Below, piece after piece: positions 25,437-34,193 of a stretch of DNA of 64,000 nt (the first letter of the stretch is position 1; each line of letters begins with the position of its first letter). Under the pieces are notes generated by a model. It worked only from the letters and a program-made list of their open reading frames with translations. It was not told the origin of the DNA and did no database searches. The DNA comes from Streptomyces alboflavus (GTDB lineage Bacteria; Actinomycetota; Actinomycetes; Streptomycetales; Streptomycetaceae), in NCBI RefSeq assembly GCF_000716675.1, contig NZ_JNXT01000020.1:60258-124257 (forward strand), given 5' to 3'. A program made the position numbers and the translations under genes.

Positions 25437-26388
25437 AGAAGCCCAGCTTGCGCAGCTGGCGGGGGTCGCGCTGCCAGTCCTTGGCGACCTTGACGTGCAG
25501 GTCGAGGTAGACCGGCGTACCGAGCAGCGCCTCGATCTGCTTGCGGGACTTGATCCCGACGTCCTTGAGCCGCTTCCCCTTGGGACCGATGATGATCCCC
25601 TTCTGGCTGGGCCGCTCGATGTACACGAAGGCGTGGATGTCGAGGAGCGGCTTGTCGGCGGGCCGGTCCTCCCGAGGCAGCATCTCCTCGACGACGACGG
25701 CGATGGAGTGCGGCAGCTCGTCCCGCACACCTTCGAGCGCCGCCTCCCGGATCAGCTCGGCCACCATGACCTGCTCGGGCTCGTCGGTGAGATCACCCTC
25801 GGGGTAGAGGGCGGGCCCCTCCGGCAGGAGGGGGACGAGGAGGTCCGCGAGCAGGTCGACCTGCTTCTCGCCGACCGCCGAGACGGGCACGATCTCGGCC
25901 CACTCGAAGCCGAGCTCCTTGCCGAGCTGATCGATGGCGATGAGCTGCTCGGCGAGGGCCTTGCTGTCGACGAGGTCGGTCTTCGTGACGATGGCGATCT
26001 TCGGCGTCTTCTTGATCGACGCCAGCTCCTTGGCGATGAACCGGTCACCGGGCCCGAGCTTCTCGTTCGCGGGCAGGCAGAAGCCGATGACGTCGACCTC
26101 GGCCCAGGTGGCGCGGACCACGTCGTTGAGCCGCTCGCCGAGCAGGGTGCGCGGCTTGTGCAGGCCGGGGGTGTCGACCAGGATCAGCTGGGCCTCGGGG
26201 CGGTGCACGATGCCGCGCACGGTGTGCCGCGTCGTCTGCGGCCGGTTCGAGGTGCTCGCCACCTTCTTGCCGACCAGAGCGTTCGTAAGGGTGGACTTGC
26301 CCGCGTTGGGGCGACCGACGAAGCAGGCGAAACCGGCGCGGTGGGCGGCCTGCTCGGACGGCTCGGGTGACTGGGTACGCACGCTCAT
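25435..26388 (-). CDS. era: GTPase Era
   Basis: A 317-residue GTPase that helps mature 16S rRNA and the 30S subunit. G1 is GRPNAGKS, G3 is DTPGLHKPR, and G4 is TKTD. The C-terminal KH domain includes IERPSQKGIIIGPKGKRLKD. It has the normal Era length. It ends against repeat R3 and is separated from the deaminase-like gene upstream by repeat R4. Confidence 0.97.
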   Translation of the reverse strand: MSVRTQSPEPSEQAAHRAGFACFVGRPNAGKSTLTNALVGKKVASTSNRPQTTRHTVRGIVHRPEAQLILVDTPGLHKPRTLLGERLNDVVRATWAEVDVIGFCLPANEKLGPGDRFIAKELASIKKTPKIAIVTKTDLVDSKALAEQLIAIDQLGKELGFEWAEIVPVSAVGEKQVDLLADLLVPLLPEGPALYPEGDLTDEPEQVMVAELIREAALEGVRDELPHSIAVVVEEMLPREDRPADKPLLDIHAFVYIERPSQKGIIIGPKGKRLKDVGIKSRKQIEALLGTPVYLDLHVKVAKDWQRDPRQLRKLGF

Positions 26389-26409
26389 GGCGCCTATTGT
26401 CCCTGATCT

Positions 26410-26643
26410 TTTCGGGCGGGGGCGCCTTGGGCGGTTCCCCGCCGGATGGGGCTGCGCCCCTTTCCCCGCCTTTCGGCGCTTCGCGCCTCGCCCTCAAGCG
26501 CCGGGCAGGCTGTTACGTCGCCGGTGCGGCAGGGTTTCAGCCCGTCCGGCGTTTGAGGACGAGGCGCGGAGCGCCGATCAGGGGGTCCAGGGGGCGCAGC
26601 CTCCGGTTTCGGAGAAGGGGCGGGACTGGGGCGCCCCGCGAGG
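26410..26643 (+). repeat. Dispersed 3'-end repeat, copy R4
   Basis: Contains CAGCCCGTCCGGCGTTTGAG (26538-26557), the GGCGC...GCGCC hairpin, GGGGGTCCAGGGGGCGCAGC and the CGGTTTCGG tail as in R3. A diverged inverted half (CGCCTCGCCCTCAAGCGCCG) lies at about 26485-26504. It fills the gap between the deaminase-like gene and era. Confidence 0.7.
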
Positions 26644-26645
26644 GC

Positions 26646-26999
26646 TCAGCCCGCCTCCGCCGCGAGCCGGACCACCCCGTCCGCCCCCGCCAGGAACACC
26701 GGCGTCCCGGCCCCGCCGAGATCACGTACCGCCGCCAGATCCTCCGCGGCCAGAGCGCCCTCCCCCGACACCACGGCCGCCGCCTCCAGGGACTCCGCCC
26801 CGGACGCCACGGCCATGGCGACGGCCGTGCGCAGCGCGGACAGCTTGAGGGAGGCAAGGGACACCGTCCCGGCGACGTACGTACGCCCCGTCTCGTCCCG
26901 CACAGCGGCCCCCTCCGGCACCCCGTTGCGGGCACGGGCCGAACGGGCGAGGGTGACGATCTTCTGGTCCTCGGGGCCGAGGTCGGTGCGCTCAGTCAT
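26646..26999 (-). CDS. Cytidine deaminase-like protein without zinc ligands
   Basis: A 117-residue protein located next to era, where Streptomyces genomes often list a cytidine deaminase-like gene. The segment GAAVRDETGRTYVAGTVSLASLKLSALRTAVAMAV lines up by eye with the cytidine deaminase pattern (G-A-x-R-x-x-G-x-x-x-x-G-x-N-V-E-N-A-S-x, then the C-A-E helix). However, the zinc-binding Cys/His and catalytic Glu are replaced by S-A-L, and the whole protein has no cysteine, so the second PCxxC site is absent as well. It is probably not an active deaminase. A binding or structural role is possible. Confidence 0.75.
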   Translation of the reverse strand: MTERTDLGPEDQKIVTLARSARARNGVPEGAAVRDETGRTYVAGTVSLASLKLSALRTAVAMAVASGAESLEAAAVVSGEGALAAEDLAAVRDLGGAGTPVFLAGADGVVRLAAEAG

Positions 27000-27029
27000 G
27001 GCACGAGCATAAGGAGCCGCGGCGGCGGC

Positions 27030-27956
27030 TCAGCCGGCCACCCGGTACATGGCCCCGCGCCGCGCCTCCGGGGACGCGAGCCAGGCGAGCTTCTCCGCGG
27101 TGTCGGCCATCGGCAGCGGCGTGTGCAGGACGATCGTGAGGTCGGGCCGCGCGGGCACCTTCAGGGCGGTGGACTCCACGTGCAGGATGCCGACGAGCGG
27201 ATGGTCGAGCTCCTTGTGGACCTGGCCCGCGGGCCGGATGTCCTGGCGCTCCCACATCGTGGTGAACTCCTCGCCCGAGGCGTGCAGCCGCGCGAGCAGC
27301 TCCTGGAAGCCCTCGTCCTCGGGATGCTCGGAGCAGGCCGCGCGGAACTGCGCGACGAGCGTCACCGCGTTCTGCTCCCAACTCACGCTCCGCGAGCGGT
27401 ACATGGGGTCGGTGAAGAAGTCGAGGATGCAGTTCTGGGTGGTCCCGGGGCGCATGCTGAGGACCATCGCGGCGGCGTCGTTGTAGAGGACGCAGTTGTA
27501 GTAGCGGTCCATGATGTGCGCCGGGTAGGGCATCCAGGTGTCGATGAGCCGCCGCAGGCCCTCGCACATGTCCGCGGCGTCCTCCTCGGCCCGCGGCACG
27601 GGCGGGTTGAGGCCCGCGAGCACGTACAGGTGGCGGCGTTCGGCGCCGGACATCTTCAGGACGCGGGCCACGGCGTCCAGGACCTGCGGGGACACCGAGA
27701 TGTCGCGGCCCTGCTCCAGCCACTGGTACCAGGAGGCACCGACGCCCGCGAGCACGGCGACCTCCTCGCGCCGAAGGCCCGGCGTGCGGCGGCGTCCGCC
27801 GCCTTCCGGGAGGCCCGCCTCCGCCGGGGTCACCCGGGCCCGCCGGCTCATCAGGAAGTCCCGCAGCTCGGCCCGGCGACGCGTCCGCACCCCGTCGGCC
27901 CCATCGGCCCCGTCGACCCGCTCCTCGGCCTGGCTGACCACCGCTCCCCCTGTCAT
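27030..27956 (-). CDS. XRE-family regulator with MmyB-like ligand domain
   Basis: A 308-residue protein. The N-terminal Cro/C1 helix-turn-helix contains GLRREEVAVLAGVGASWYQW and LEQGRDISVSPQVLDAVARVL. The C-terminal part is the MmyB-like PAS-type domain (YPAHIMDRYYNCVLYNDAA, later ILHVESTALKVPARPDLTIV), which in this family binds small molecules such as fatty acids. It is divergent from an MFS exporter gene, with a palindrome in the gap, so it most likely controls the exporter. The pair interrupts an otherwise conserved run of housekeeping genes. Confidence 0.92.
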   Translation of the reverse strand: MTGGAVVSQAEERVDGADGADGVRTRRRAELRDFLMSRRARVTPAEAGLPEGGGRRRTPGLRREEVAVLAGVGASWYQWLEQGRDISVSPQVLDAVARVLKMSGAERRHLYVLAGLNPPVPRAEEDAADMCEGLRRLIDTWMPYPAHIMDRYYNCVLYNDAAAMVLSMRPGTTQNCILDFFTDPMYRSRSVSWEQNAVTLVAQFRAACSEHPEDEGFQELLARLHASGEEFTTMWERQDIRPAGQVHKELDHPLVGILHVESTALKVPARPDLTIVLHTPLPMADTAEKLAWLASPEARRGAMYRVAG

Positions 27957-27973
27957 CCGTACGCGGCTGCGCC

Positions 27974-27987
27974 TGGTGTTGGCACCA
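27974..27987 (+). promoter_or_regulatory. Palindromic operator candidate between XRE and MFS genes
   Basis: TGGTG and CACCA around TTGG form a perfect inverted repeat. It overlaps TATGCT read on the minus strand (27988-27993), a possible -10 box of the regulator gene. The placement suits autoregulation and control of the divergent exporter. Confidence 0.45.
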
Positions 27988-28041
27988 CCAGCATAAGTTC
28001 CCGCTCCCCACGGCTATTCCGGCCGACGGACGCTGTTGACC

Positions 28042-29505
28042 ATGGCGATAGACACTTCCGCTCCGTCCCCGACCACCGCAGACACCTCGGCCACCACCAC
28101 CAAGTCCCCGCAGGCCGCTGCCACCGCTCCCGCCGGGCCGCCGCCCCGGCTCTCCCGCCGCGACCGGCTCATCCTCTTCGTGCTGTGCGCCGCGCAGTTC
28201 ATGGTCGCCCTCGACTTCTCCGTCCTGAACGTGGCCCTGCCCGTCCTCGGCTCGGACCTCGGCATGAGCCATGCCGCGCTCCAGTGGGCCGTCACGGCCT
28301 TCGCGCTGCCGTCCGGCGGCTTCCTGCTGCTCTTCGGGCGCTTCGGTGACCTCTTCGGGCGGCGCAGGCTGTTCCTCGGCGGGCTCGCCCTGTTCGGCGC
28401 GGCCTCGCTGCTCGCCACGTTCGCGTGGGACCCGGCGTCGTTCCTCGCGGGCCGTGCGCTGCAGGGCGTGGGCGCGGCGGCGATCGTGCCGACCGGCATG
28501 TCGCTGCTCACCACGACGTTCCCGGAGGGCCCGCAGCGGGACCGCGCGCTCGGCATCTCCGGCACGCTGCTCTCCCTCGGCTTCACCGTCGGCATGGTCC
28601 TCGGCGGCGTCCTCACCGACACCCTCGGCTGGCGCTCCACGATGGGCCTGCTCACGCTGTTCGCCCTGATCGTGCTCCCGCTGGCCCCCGGTCTGCTCCC
28701 GGAGTCCCGCACCCCGGACCGGCCCCGCCTCGACATCCCCGGCGCCGTCACCGTCACCGGCGGGCTGCTCGCCCTCATCTACGCCCTGTCCACCGCCGCC
28801 GAGCGCGGCTTCGGCGGCACCGACGTCATCGTCACGCTGATCGCGGGCGTGGGCCTGCTCGCCCTCTTCGGGTACGTGGAGTCGCGCGCCGCGGCGCCGC
28901 TGGTCTCGCTGCCGATGCTGCGGCGCCGCACCGTCGCCTGGGGCAACCTCGGCGGTCTCGTCACCTTCTCGATGATGTCGACGGTCGTCTTCGTCCTGAC
29001 CCTCTACTTCCAGGACGTCCTCGACCTGTCCGCCTTCCAGACCGGTCTCGTCTTCGGCGTGCAGGGCGTCCTGTCCGTCGTCGCGGGCATGCTGGCGCCC
29101 AAGGTCATCGGACGCTTCGGGCCGCGCCGCACGCTGGTCGGTTCGCTGCTCGGCCAGGGTCTGTTCGTGGCGGCGCTCATCGGGGTCGGCGAGCAGACGT
29201 GGTCCGTGTGGCTCGCGACCGCCGCGATCTCCGTGGCCAGCATGTTCCACCTGGGCGCGATCGTCTCGTACGGGGTGACGGTGACGTCGGGCGTGCCCGA
29301 CACCGAGCAGGGGCTCGCGACCGGGCTCGTCACCTCGACCCAGCAGGTGGGCATCACCATCGGCATCCCCCTGCTCGGCGTCCTCGCCACGACCTCGTCG
29401 GACGTCCTCGCGGGCACCCGCACCGTCCTGACCCTCGACGCCCTGATCGTCCTGGCCACGGCGGCCCTGGTGGCCGTGGGCCTGCGCCGCCGCACCCGCG
29501 CCTAG
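28042..29505 (+). CDS. MFS multidrug exporter (DHA2 type, 14 helices)
   Basis: About 487 residues with 14 predicted membrane helices. Motif A is GRFGDLFGRRRLFLGG and motif C, typical of antiporters, is LSLGFTVGMVLGGVLTD. The N-terminal 45 residues are Thr/Ser/Pro-rich and cytoplasmic. DHA2 proteins use the proton gradient to expel drugs or natural products. The ATG at 28042 is used; a TTG two codons upstream is the only other start. It is divergent from the XRE regulator. Its 3' end overlaps the MmcQ/YjbR gene by 4 bases, suggesting close insertion into the housekeeping run. Confidence 0.93.
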   Translation: MAIDTSAPSPTTADTSATTTKSPQAAATAPAGPPPRLSRRDRLILFVLCAAQFMVALDFSVLNVALPVLGSDLGMSHAALQWAVTAFALPSGGFLLLFGRFGDLFGRRRLFLGGLALFGAASLLATFAWDPASFLAGRALQGVGAAAIVPTGMSLLTTTFPEGPQRDRALGISGTLLSLGFTVGMVLGGVLTDTLGWRSTMGLLTLFALIVLPLAPGLLPESRTPDRPRLDIPGAVTVTGGLLALIYALSTAAERGFGGTDVIVTLIAGVGLLALFGYVESRAAAPLVSLPMLRRRTVAWGNLGGLVTFSMMSTVVFVLTLYFQDVLDLSAFQTGLVFGVQGVLSVVAGMLAPKVIGRFGPRRTLVGSLLGQGLFVAALIGVGEQTWSVWLATAAISVASMFHLGAIVSYGVTVTSGVPDTEQGLATGLVTSTQQVGITIGIPLLGVLATTSSDVLAGTRTVLTLDALIVLATAALVAVGLRRRTRA

Positions 29506-29858
29506 GGCCGGTCGAGCCGCAGCCGCACCGCCCGGGGCAGCCCCGCCACCACCAGGTCGTACGAGTCCTCGATCAGCTCGCGGACCTGGCGGTCGGGGAG
29601 CGCCCCGGCCAGGGACACCGTGTTCCAGTGGCGCTTGTTCATGTGCCACCCCGGCACGATCTCGGGGTGGGCGGCCCGCAGCTGGAGGGCGATCTCCGGC
29701 TCGCACTTGAGGTTCACGGTCAGGGGCTCGGCGTCCAGGTGGGACAGCGCGAACATCTTGCCCGCGACCTTGAACACCGAGGTCTCCGCCCCGAAGGGGA
29801 ACTCCTCCACGGCGTCGTTGAAGGACAGGCAGAACGCGCGGAGTTCGGCAGGGGTCAT
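29502..29858 (-). CDS. MmcQ/YjbR-family DNA-binding protein
   Basis: A 118-residue member of the MmcQ/YjbR family. The family features are an N-terminal FNDAVEEFPFG, a central VFKVAGKMFAL, and GWHMNKRHWNTV. Structures of the family show a cyclic double-wing fold related to MotA, and DNA binding is proposed but not proven. It is joined by an ATGA overlap to the upstream CNNM gene and is therefore the last gene of the phoH-ybeY operon. Confidence 0.88.
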   Translation of the reverse strand: MTPAELRAFCLSFNDAVEEFPFGAETSVFKVAGKMFALSHLDAEPLTVNLKCEPEIALQLRAAHPEIVPGWHMNKRHWNTVSLAGALPDRQVRELIEDSYDLVVAGLPRAVRLRLDRP

Positions 29859-31162
29859 CGCGTGCCGCCCTCCCCGGAGCCGGGTCCCTCCGGGGCCACC
29901 GGCTCCACGAGGACCGTGATGATCTTGTTGCGCCGCCCGGCCGCCGCCTCGGCGGTGAGCTTCAGGGCGCGCCCGTCGGGGAGGTCCACGACGGCCGACG
30001 CCCCGGCGATCGGCACCCGCCCGAGGGCCTTGGCCAGCAGCCCGCCGACGGTCTCGACGTCCTCGTCGTCGTAGGACTCCAGGCCGTACAGCTCGCCGAG
30101 GTCGCCGATGTCGAGGCGGGCTGTGACGCGGTGGCAGTCGCCGTCCAGCGCCTCGACGGGCGGCAGCTCGCGGTCGTACTCGTCGGTGATCTCGCCGACG
30201 ATCTCTTCCAGGATGTCCTCGATGGTGACGATCCCCGCGGTGCCGCCGTACTCGTCGATGACGACGGCGACGTGGTTGCGCTCCTGCTGCATCTCGCGCA
30301 GCAGGTCCCCGGCGTTCTTCGTGTCGGGCACGAACGTCGCGGGCCGCATGGCGGTGGAGACGAGGTCGTTCTCCGCGTCGCGGTTGATGTGCGTCTTGCG
30401 GACGAGGTCCTTCAAGTACACGATCCCGACGACGTCGTCCTCGCTCTCGCCGGTCACGGGGATGCGGGAGAAGCCCGAGCGGAGCGCGAGCGTCAGCGCC
30501 TGGCGGACGGTCTTGAAACGCTCGATGGAGATCAAGTCGGTGCGCGGCACCATGACTTCGCGCACCAGGGTGTCGCCGAGCTCGAAGACGGAGTGCACCA
30601 TGCGGCGCTCGTCGTCCTCGATCAGGGACTCCTTCTCGGCGAGGTCGACCATGGCCCGCAGCTCCGCCTCGGAGGCGAACGGGCCGCGCCGGAAGCCCTT
30701 GCCGGGCGTGAGGGCGTTGCCGATGAGGATGAGCAGCGGCGGGATGGGGCCCATGACGCGGGCCAGCGGCAGCAGCACGTACGCCGCGGCGGTGGCCGTG
30801 TTCAGCGGGTGCTGGCGGCCGATGGTGCGCGGGGACACGCCGACGGCGACATAGCTGACGAGCACCATCACGCCGATGGCGATGGCGAGCGCCTCCCAGG
30901 TGGCGTCGACGGCCTGCAGGCAGGCGTACGTGACGAGGGCGGCGGCCGCCATCTCGCAGGTCACGCGCACCAGCAGGGCGACGTTCAGATAGCGGACGGG
31001 GTCGGCGGCGACCTGCGCGAGCTTCGCGCTGCCGCGCCGCCCGGACCGCACGGCCTCCTCGGCGCGGAAGCTGGAGATCCGGGCCAGGCCCGCCTCGGCG
31101 CAGGCGGCGAGCCAGGCCACCACGACCAGGGCGACCGCGCCGGCGATCAGCTGGAAGGACAT
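29855..31162 (-). CDS. CNNM/CorC-type transporter with CBS pair
   Basis: A 435-residue membrane protein. The N-terminal DUF21/CNNM domain has about four membrane segments ([20 protein letters not shown] first). A CBS pair follows ([15 protein letters not shown], and [21 protein letters not shown]). The C-terminal CorC_HlyC domain contains [20 protein letters not shown]. Homologues are magnesium or cobalt efflux proteins; older annotations call them haemolysins. It lies 4 bases downstream of ybeY, a gene pairing kept across many bacteria. Confidence 0.92.
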   Translation of the reverse strand: MSFQLIAGAVALVVVAWLAACAEAGLARISSFRAEEAVRSGRRGSAKLAQVAADPVRYLNVALLVRVTCEMAAAALVTYACLQAVDATWEALAIAIGVMVLVSYVAVGVSPRTIGRQHPLNTATAAAYVLLPLARVMGPIPPLLILIGNALTPGKGFRRGPFASEAELRAMVDLAEKESLIEDDERRMVHSVFELGDTLVREVMVPRTDLISIERFKTVRQALTLALRSGFSRIPVTGESEDDVVGIVYLKDLVRKTHINRDAENDLVSTAMRPATFVPDTKNAGDLLREMQQERNHVAVVIDEYGGTAGIVTIEDILEEIVGEITDEYDRELPPVEALDGDCHRVTARLDIGDLGELYGLESYDDEDVETVGGLLAKALGRVPIAGASAVVDLPDGRALKLTAEAAAGRRNKIITVLVEPVAPEGPGSGEGGTR

Positions 31163-31166
31163 GGCG

Positions 31167-31664
31167 TCAGGAGACGGTGGGCGCCGGGGACGGGCCGGTC
31201 AGGCCCTGCTCCGCACGCCAGCCGTCGACGATGGCCGCCTGCAGGCCGAACATCTCGGCCTTCTCGTCGGGCTCCTCGTGGTCGTACCCGAGCAGGTGCA
31301 GCACCCCATGGACGGTCAGGAGCTGGAGCTCCTCGTTCATGGAGTGCTGCGTCGGCGCCTCCTGGCCCTGCTTGAGGGCGACCTCGGGGCAGAGCACGAT
31401 GTCGCCGAGGAGGCCCTGCGGGGGCTCGTCGTCGTCCTTCATGGGCGGGCGCAGCTCGTCCATGGGGAAGGACATGACGTCCGTGGGTCCGGGCAGGTCC
31501 ATCCACTGGATGTGCAGCTGCTCCATGGCGTCGGCGTCCACGACGATCACCGAGAGCTCGGAGAGCGGGTGGATGCGCATCCGCGCGAGCGCGTAGCGGG
31601 CGATGTCGAGGATCGCCTGCTCGTCGACCTCGGTTCCGGATTCGTTGTTGACGTCGATCGACAT
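31167..31664 (-). CDS. ybeY: Endoribonuclease YbeY
   Basis: A 165-residue metal-dependent RNase for 16S rRNA 3'-end maturation and ribosome quality control. The zinc motif H-x3-H-x5-H is present as [11 protein letters not shown] (about residues 120-130). The length is normal for the family. It sits 12 bases after phoH, as in most bacteria. Era, which works on the same rRNA, lies 5 kb downstream in the same direction. Confidence 0.96.
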   Translation of the reverse strand: MSIDVNNESGTEVDEQAILDIARYALARMRIHPLSELSVIVVDADAMEQLHIQWMDLPGPTDVMSFPMDELRPPMKDDDEPPQGLLGDIVLCPEVALKQGQEAPTQHSMNEELQLLTVHGVLHLLGYDHEEPDEKAEMFGLQAAIVDGWRAEQGLTGPSPAPTVS

Positions 31665-31676
31665 GGTGCTGTTCCG

Positions 31677-32798
31677 CTACTTCCCTCTGGACCGGCCGCG
31701 GCCGGCGTGCGAGCCGTTCTCCGTGCCGTTCTCGTTGTCGTACTTCTCGTACGCGTCGACGATACGGCCGACGAGCTTGTGCCGTACGACATCGGAGGAC
31801 GTGAGCCGGGAGAAGTGCACGTCGTCCACCCCGTCGAGGATGTCCTGGACCTGGCGCAGACCGGACTTCGTGCCGTTCGGCAGGTCGATCTGGGTCACGT
31901 CGCCCGTGATCACGATCTTCGATTCGAAGCCGAGGCGGGTGAGGAACATCTTCATCTGCTCGGGGTTCGTGTTCTGCGCCTCGTCCAGGATGATGAACGC
32001 GTCGTTCAGCGTCCGGCCGCGCATGTACGCCAGCGGGGCGACCTCGATGGTGCCCGCGGCCATGAGGCGCGGGATCGAGTCCGGGTCCAGCATGTCGTGC
32101 AGCGCGTCGTAGAGCGGGCGCAGATACGGGTCGATCTTCTCGTAGAGCGTGCCCGGCAGGAAGCCGAGGCGCTCGCCGGCCTCCACCGCGGGGCGGGTCA
32201 GGATGATCCTGCTGACCTGCTTGGACTGCAGGGCCTGGACTGCCTTGGCCATGGCCAGATAGGTCTTGCCGGTGCCCGCGGGGCCGATGCCGAACACGAT
32301 CGTGTGCTTGTCGATCGCGTCGACGTACCGCTTCTGGTTGAGCGTCTTGGGGCGGATGGTGCGGCCGCGGGAGGAGAGGATGTTCTGGGTGAGGACCTCG
32401 GCCGGGGTCTCCTCGCCGTCCGCCTCGCCTGCGTCGTCCGCCCTGAGCATGGCGATCGAGCGTTCCACTGCGTCCTCCGTCATCGGCTGCCCGGTGCGGA
32501 GCACCAGCATCATCTCGTCGAACAGGCGCTGGATGAGGGCGACTTCGTGGGCGTCACCGACCGCGCTGATCTCGTTGCCCCGGACGTGGATGTCGGCCGC
32601 CGGGAAGGCCGTCTCGATCACTCGCAGCAGCGCGTCTCCGGAGCCCAGGACCATCACCATGGGGTGCTTGGCGGGGACGGAGAAATGAGCCTTGCCGATG
32701 CCCTTGCCGGTGCCCTTCGCGGGCGCCCGCGTCCGTGCCGTGTCCTGTGCCGCGTCCTGCGGCTGCGCAGGGGTCTGTGCTGTCGGTGTCTGCGTCAT
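31677..32798 (-). CDS. phoH: PhoH-like ATPase
   Basis: About 373 residues. A KH-like N-terminal part is followed by the PhoH ATPase with Walker [17 protein letters not shown] and Walker [12 protein letters not shown]. The family is linked to RNA handling because of its constant pairing with ybeY. The frame continues upstream to 32891, but the ATG at 32798 is the family start. It is followed by a Thr/Gln/Ala-rich N-terminal tail. It is the first gene of the phoH, ybeY, CNNM, MmcQ operon. Confidence 0.94.
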   Translation of the reverse strand: MTQTPTAQTPAQPQDAAQDTARTRAPAKGTGKGIGKAHFSVPAKHPMVMVLGSGDALLRVIETAFPAADIHVRGNEISAVGDAHEVALIQRLFDEMMLVLRTGQPMTEDAVERSIAMLRADDAGEADGEETPAEVLTQNILSSRGRTIRPKTLNQKRYVDAIDKHTIVFGIGPAGTGKTYLAMAKAVQALQSKQVSRIILTRPAVEAGERLGFLPGTLYEKIDPYLRPLYDALHDMLDPDSIPRLMAAGTIEVAPLAYMRGRTLNDAFIILDEAQNTNPEQMKMFLTRLGFESKIVITGDVTQIDLPNGTKSGLRQVQDILDGVDDVHFSRLTSSDVVRHKLVGRIVDAYEKYDNENGTENGSHAGRGRSRGK

Positions 32799-32972
32799 GG
32801 GCCGGCCGTAGAGGCCTGCACAACCCTCCTCGTCAGGGACTCGCCGGAAGGCGACTTCTGCACTGCCAAGCGTACGGCGTGCCACTGACAAGGCCTAAGC
32901 CGTTTTCCGGGACGGATGAGGACGGGCGAGGGCAAGCGAGGGCCGCCGGAGCCGGGCGGGGCCGGGCGGGGC

Positions 32973-34127
32973 CTACAGGGAGCGGCCGAAGCCGATCGTC
33001 GGGACCGCGCGCCGCAGCGGCCAGGCCCGGCCGCCGCCCGCGGGCAGCAGGTCCTCCAGGAAGGCGTACCGCCGCAGCGCCACCGGGTCCTGCTCGTCGA
33101 ACTCGCCGACGCGCCGCCACCACGCCGCCACCTCGGCCCACCCCGGCGCCGACAGGGAGCCCCCGAACTCCTGCACCGAAAGGGCCGCCGTGAGCCCGGC
33201 GAAGGCCAGCCGGTCGGCGAGCGGCCACCCGGCCAGCGTGCCGGTGACGAAGCCCGCCACGAACACGTCGCCCGCCCCCGTGGGATCGAGGGCCTCCACC
33301 TCGATGGCGGGCACGGACGCGGTCTCGCCGGTGCGCCCGTCGACCGCGTACGCCCCCTCGGCGCCGAGGGTGACCACGGCGAGCGGCACGTGCTCGGTGA
33401 GGGCGTGCGCGGCGGCGCGCGGGCAGGTTGTGTCCGTGTACCGCATGGCCTCCTGGGCGTTCGGCAGGAACGCCTCACAGTGCGCGAGGTCGGGCAGCGC
33501 GGCCAGGTCCCAGGCCCCGGTGTCGTCCCAGCCGACGTCCGCGAAGATCCGGGTGCCGCGCCGGGCCGCGGCGGCGATCCAGGGCGCCCGCACCCCGGGC
33601 ACCAGGGACGCGACGGCGGCCCGCGCCCGCGGCGGGCACTTCGGGGCGCCGCCGTCCGGGGAGTCCGCGTCGGGCGGCGGCTCGTGGCCGTGGCTGACCA
33701 TGGTCCGCTCGCCCTCGTACGCCATCGAGACCGTCACTGGCGAGTGCCAGCCGGGCACGGTCCGTGACGACGAAAGGTCGATGCCCTCGCCGCGCTCCAG
33801 GGCGTCCCAGCAGTACTCCCCGTAGTGGTCGTCGCCGAAGGCGGCGGCCAGGGAGGTGCGCAGGCCGAGCCGGGCGAGGGCGCTCGCCATGTTGGCGACG
33901 CCGCCGGGGCTCGACCCCATGCCGCGCGCCCACGACTCGGTGCCGCGCACGGGCGCGGAGTCGAGACCGGTGAAGATGATGTCGAGGAACACCGTCCCCG
34001 TCAGGTACACGTCGCAGGGCGGATCGCCCGCCCTGCGCGCCGACTTGAGGGGATCGACGACGGTCTCCGCAGCCGCGGCGGGGGTCTTCTGCGAGACGCC
34101 AGGTGGTACAGCGGGTGGTACGGCCAT
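32973..34127 (-). CDS. PfkB-family carbohydrate kinase
   Basis: About 384 residues. The PfkB N-terminal glycine motif is SSPGGVANMASALARLG. The C-terminal signature DPTGAGDVF holds the catalytic aspartate and anion hole. The family phosphorylates ribose, fructose, nucleosides or tagatose, and the sugar cannot be read from the sequence. The nearby purine deaminase would suit a nucleoside or ribose substrate, but this is weak. The ATG at 34127 gives the more family-like start; another lies at 34169. Confidence 0.88.
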   Translation of the reverse strand: MAVPPAVPPGVSQKTPAAAAETVVDPLKSARRAGDPPCDVYLTGTVFLDIIFTGLDSAPVRGTESWARGMGSSPGGVANMASALARLGLRTSLAAAFGDDHYGEYCWDALERGEGIDLSSSRTVPGWHSPVTVSMAYEGERTMVSHGHEPPPDADSPDGGAPKCPPRARAAVASLVPGVRAPWIAAAARRGTRIFADVGWDDTGAWDLAALPDLAHCEAFLPNAQEAMRYTDTTCPRAAAHALTEHVPLAVVTLGAEGAYAVDGRTGETASVPAIEVEALDPTGAGDVFVAGFVTGTLAGWPLADRLAFAGLTAALSVQEFGGSLSAPGWAEVAAWWRRVGEFDEQDPVALRRYAFLEDLLPAGGGRAWPLRRAVPTIGFGRSL

Positions 34128-34193
34128 GAGGGCAACGTAACCCAGGCCTGTGACAACGCGCCGTCGCACGCCGCCGGGACGGCCCGGTCGCCG

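Noticed and set aside
26992..29706. A 904-codon minus-strand open frame
   Set aside because: It overlaps the well-supported XRE and MFS genes and shows the Glu/Arg/Gly composition of an antisense frame.
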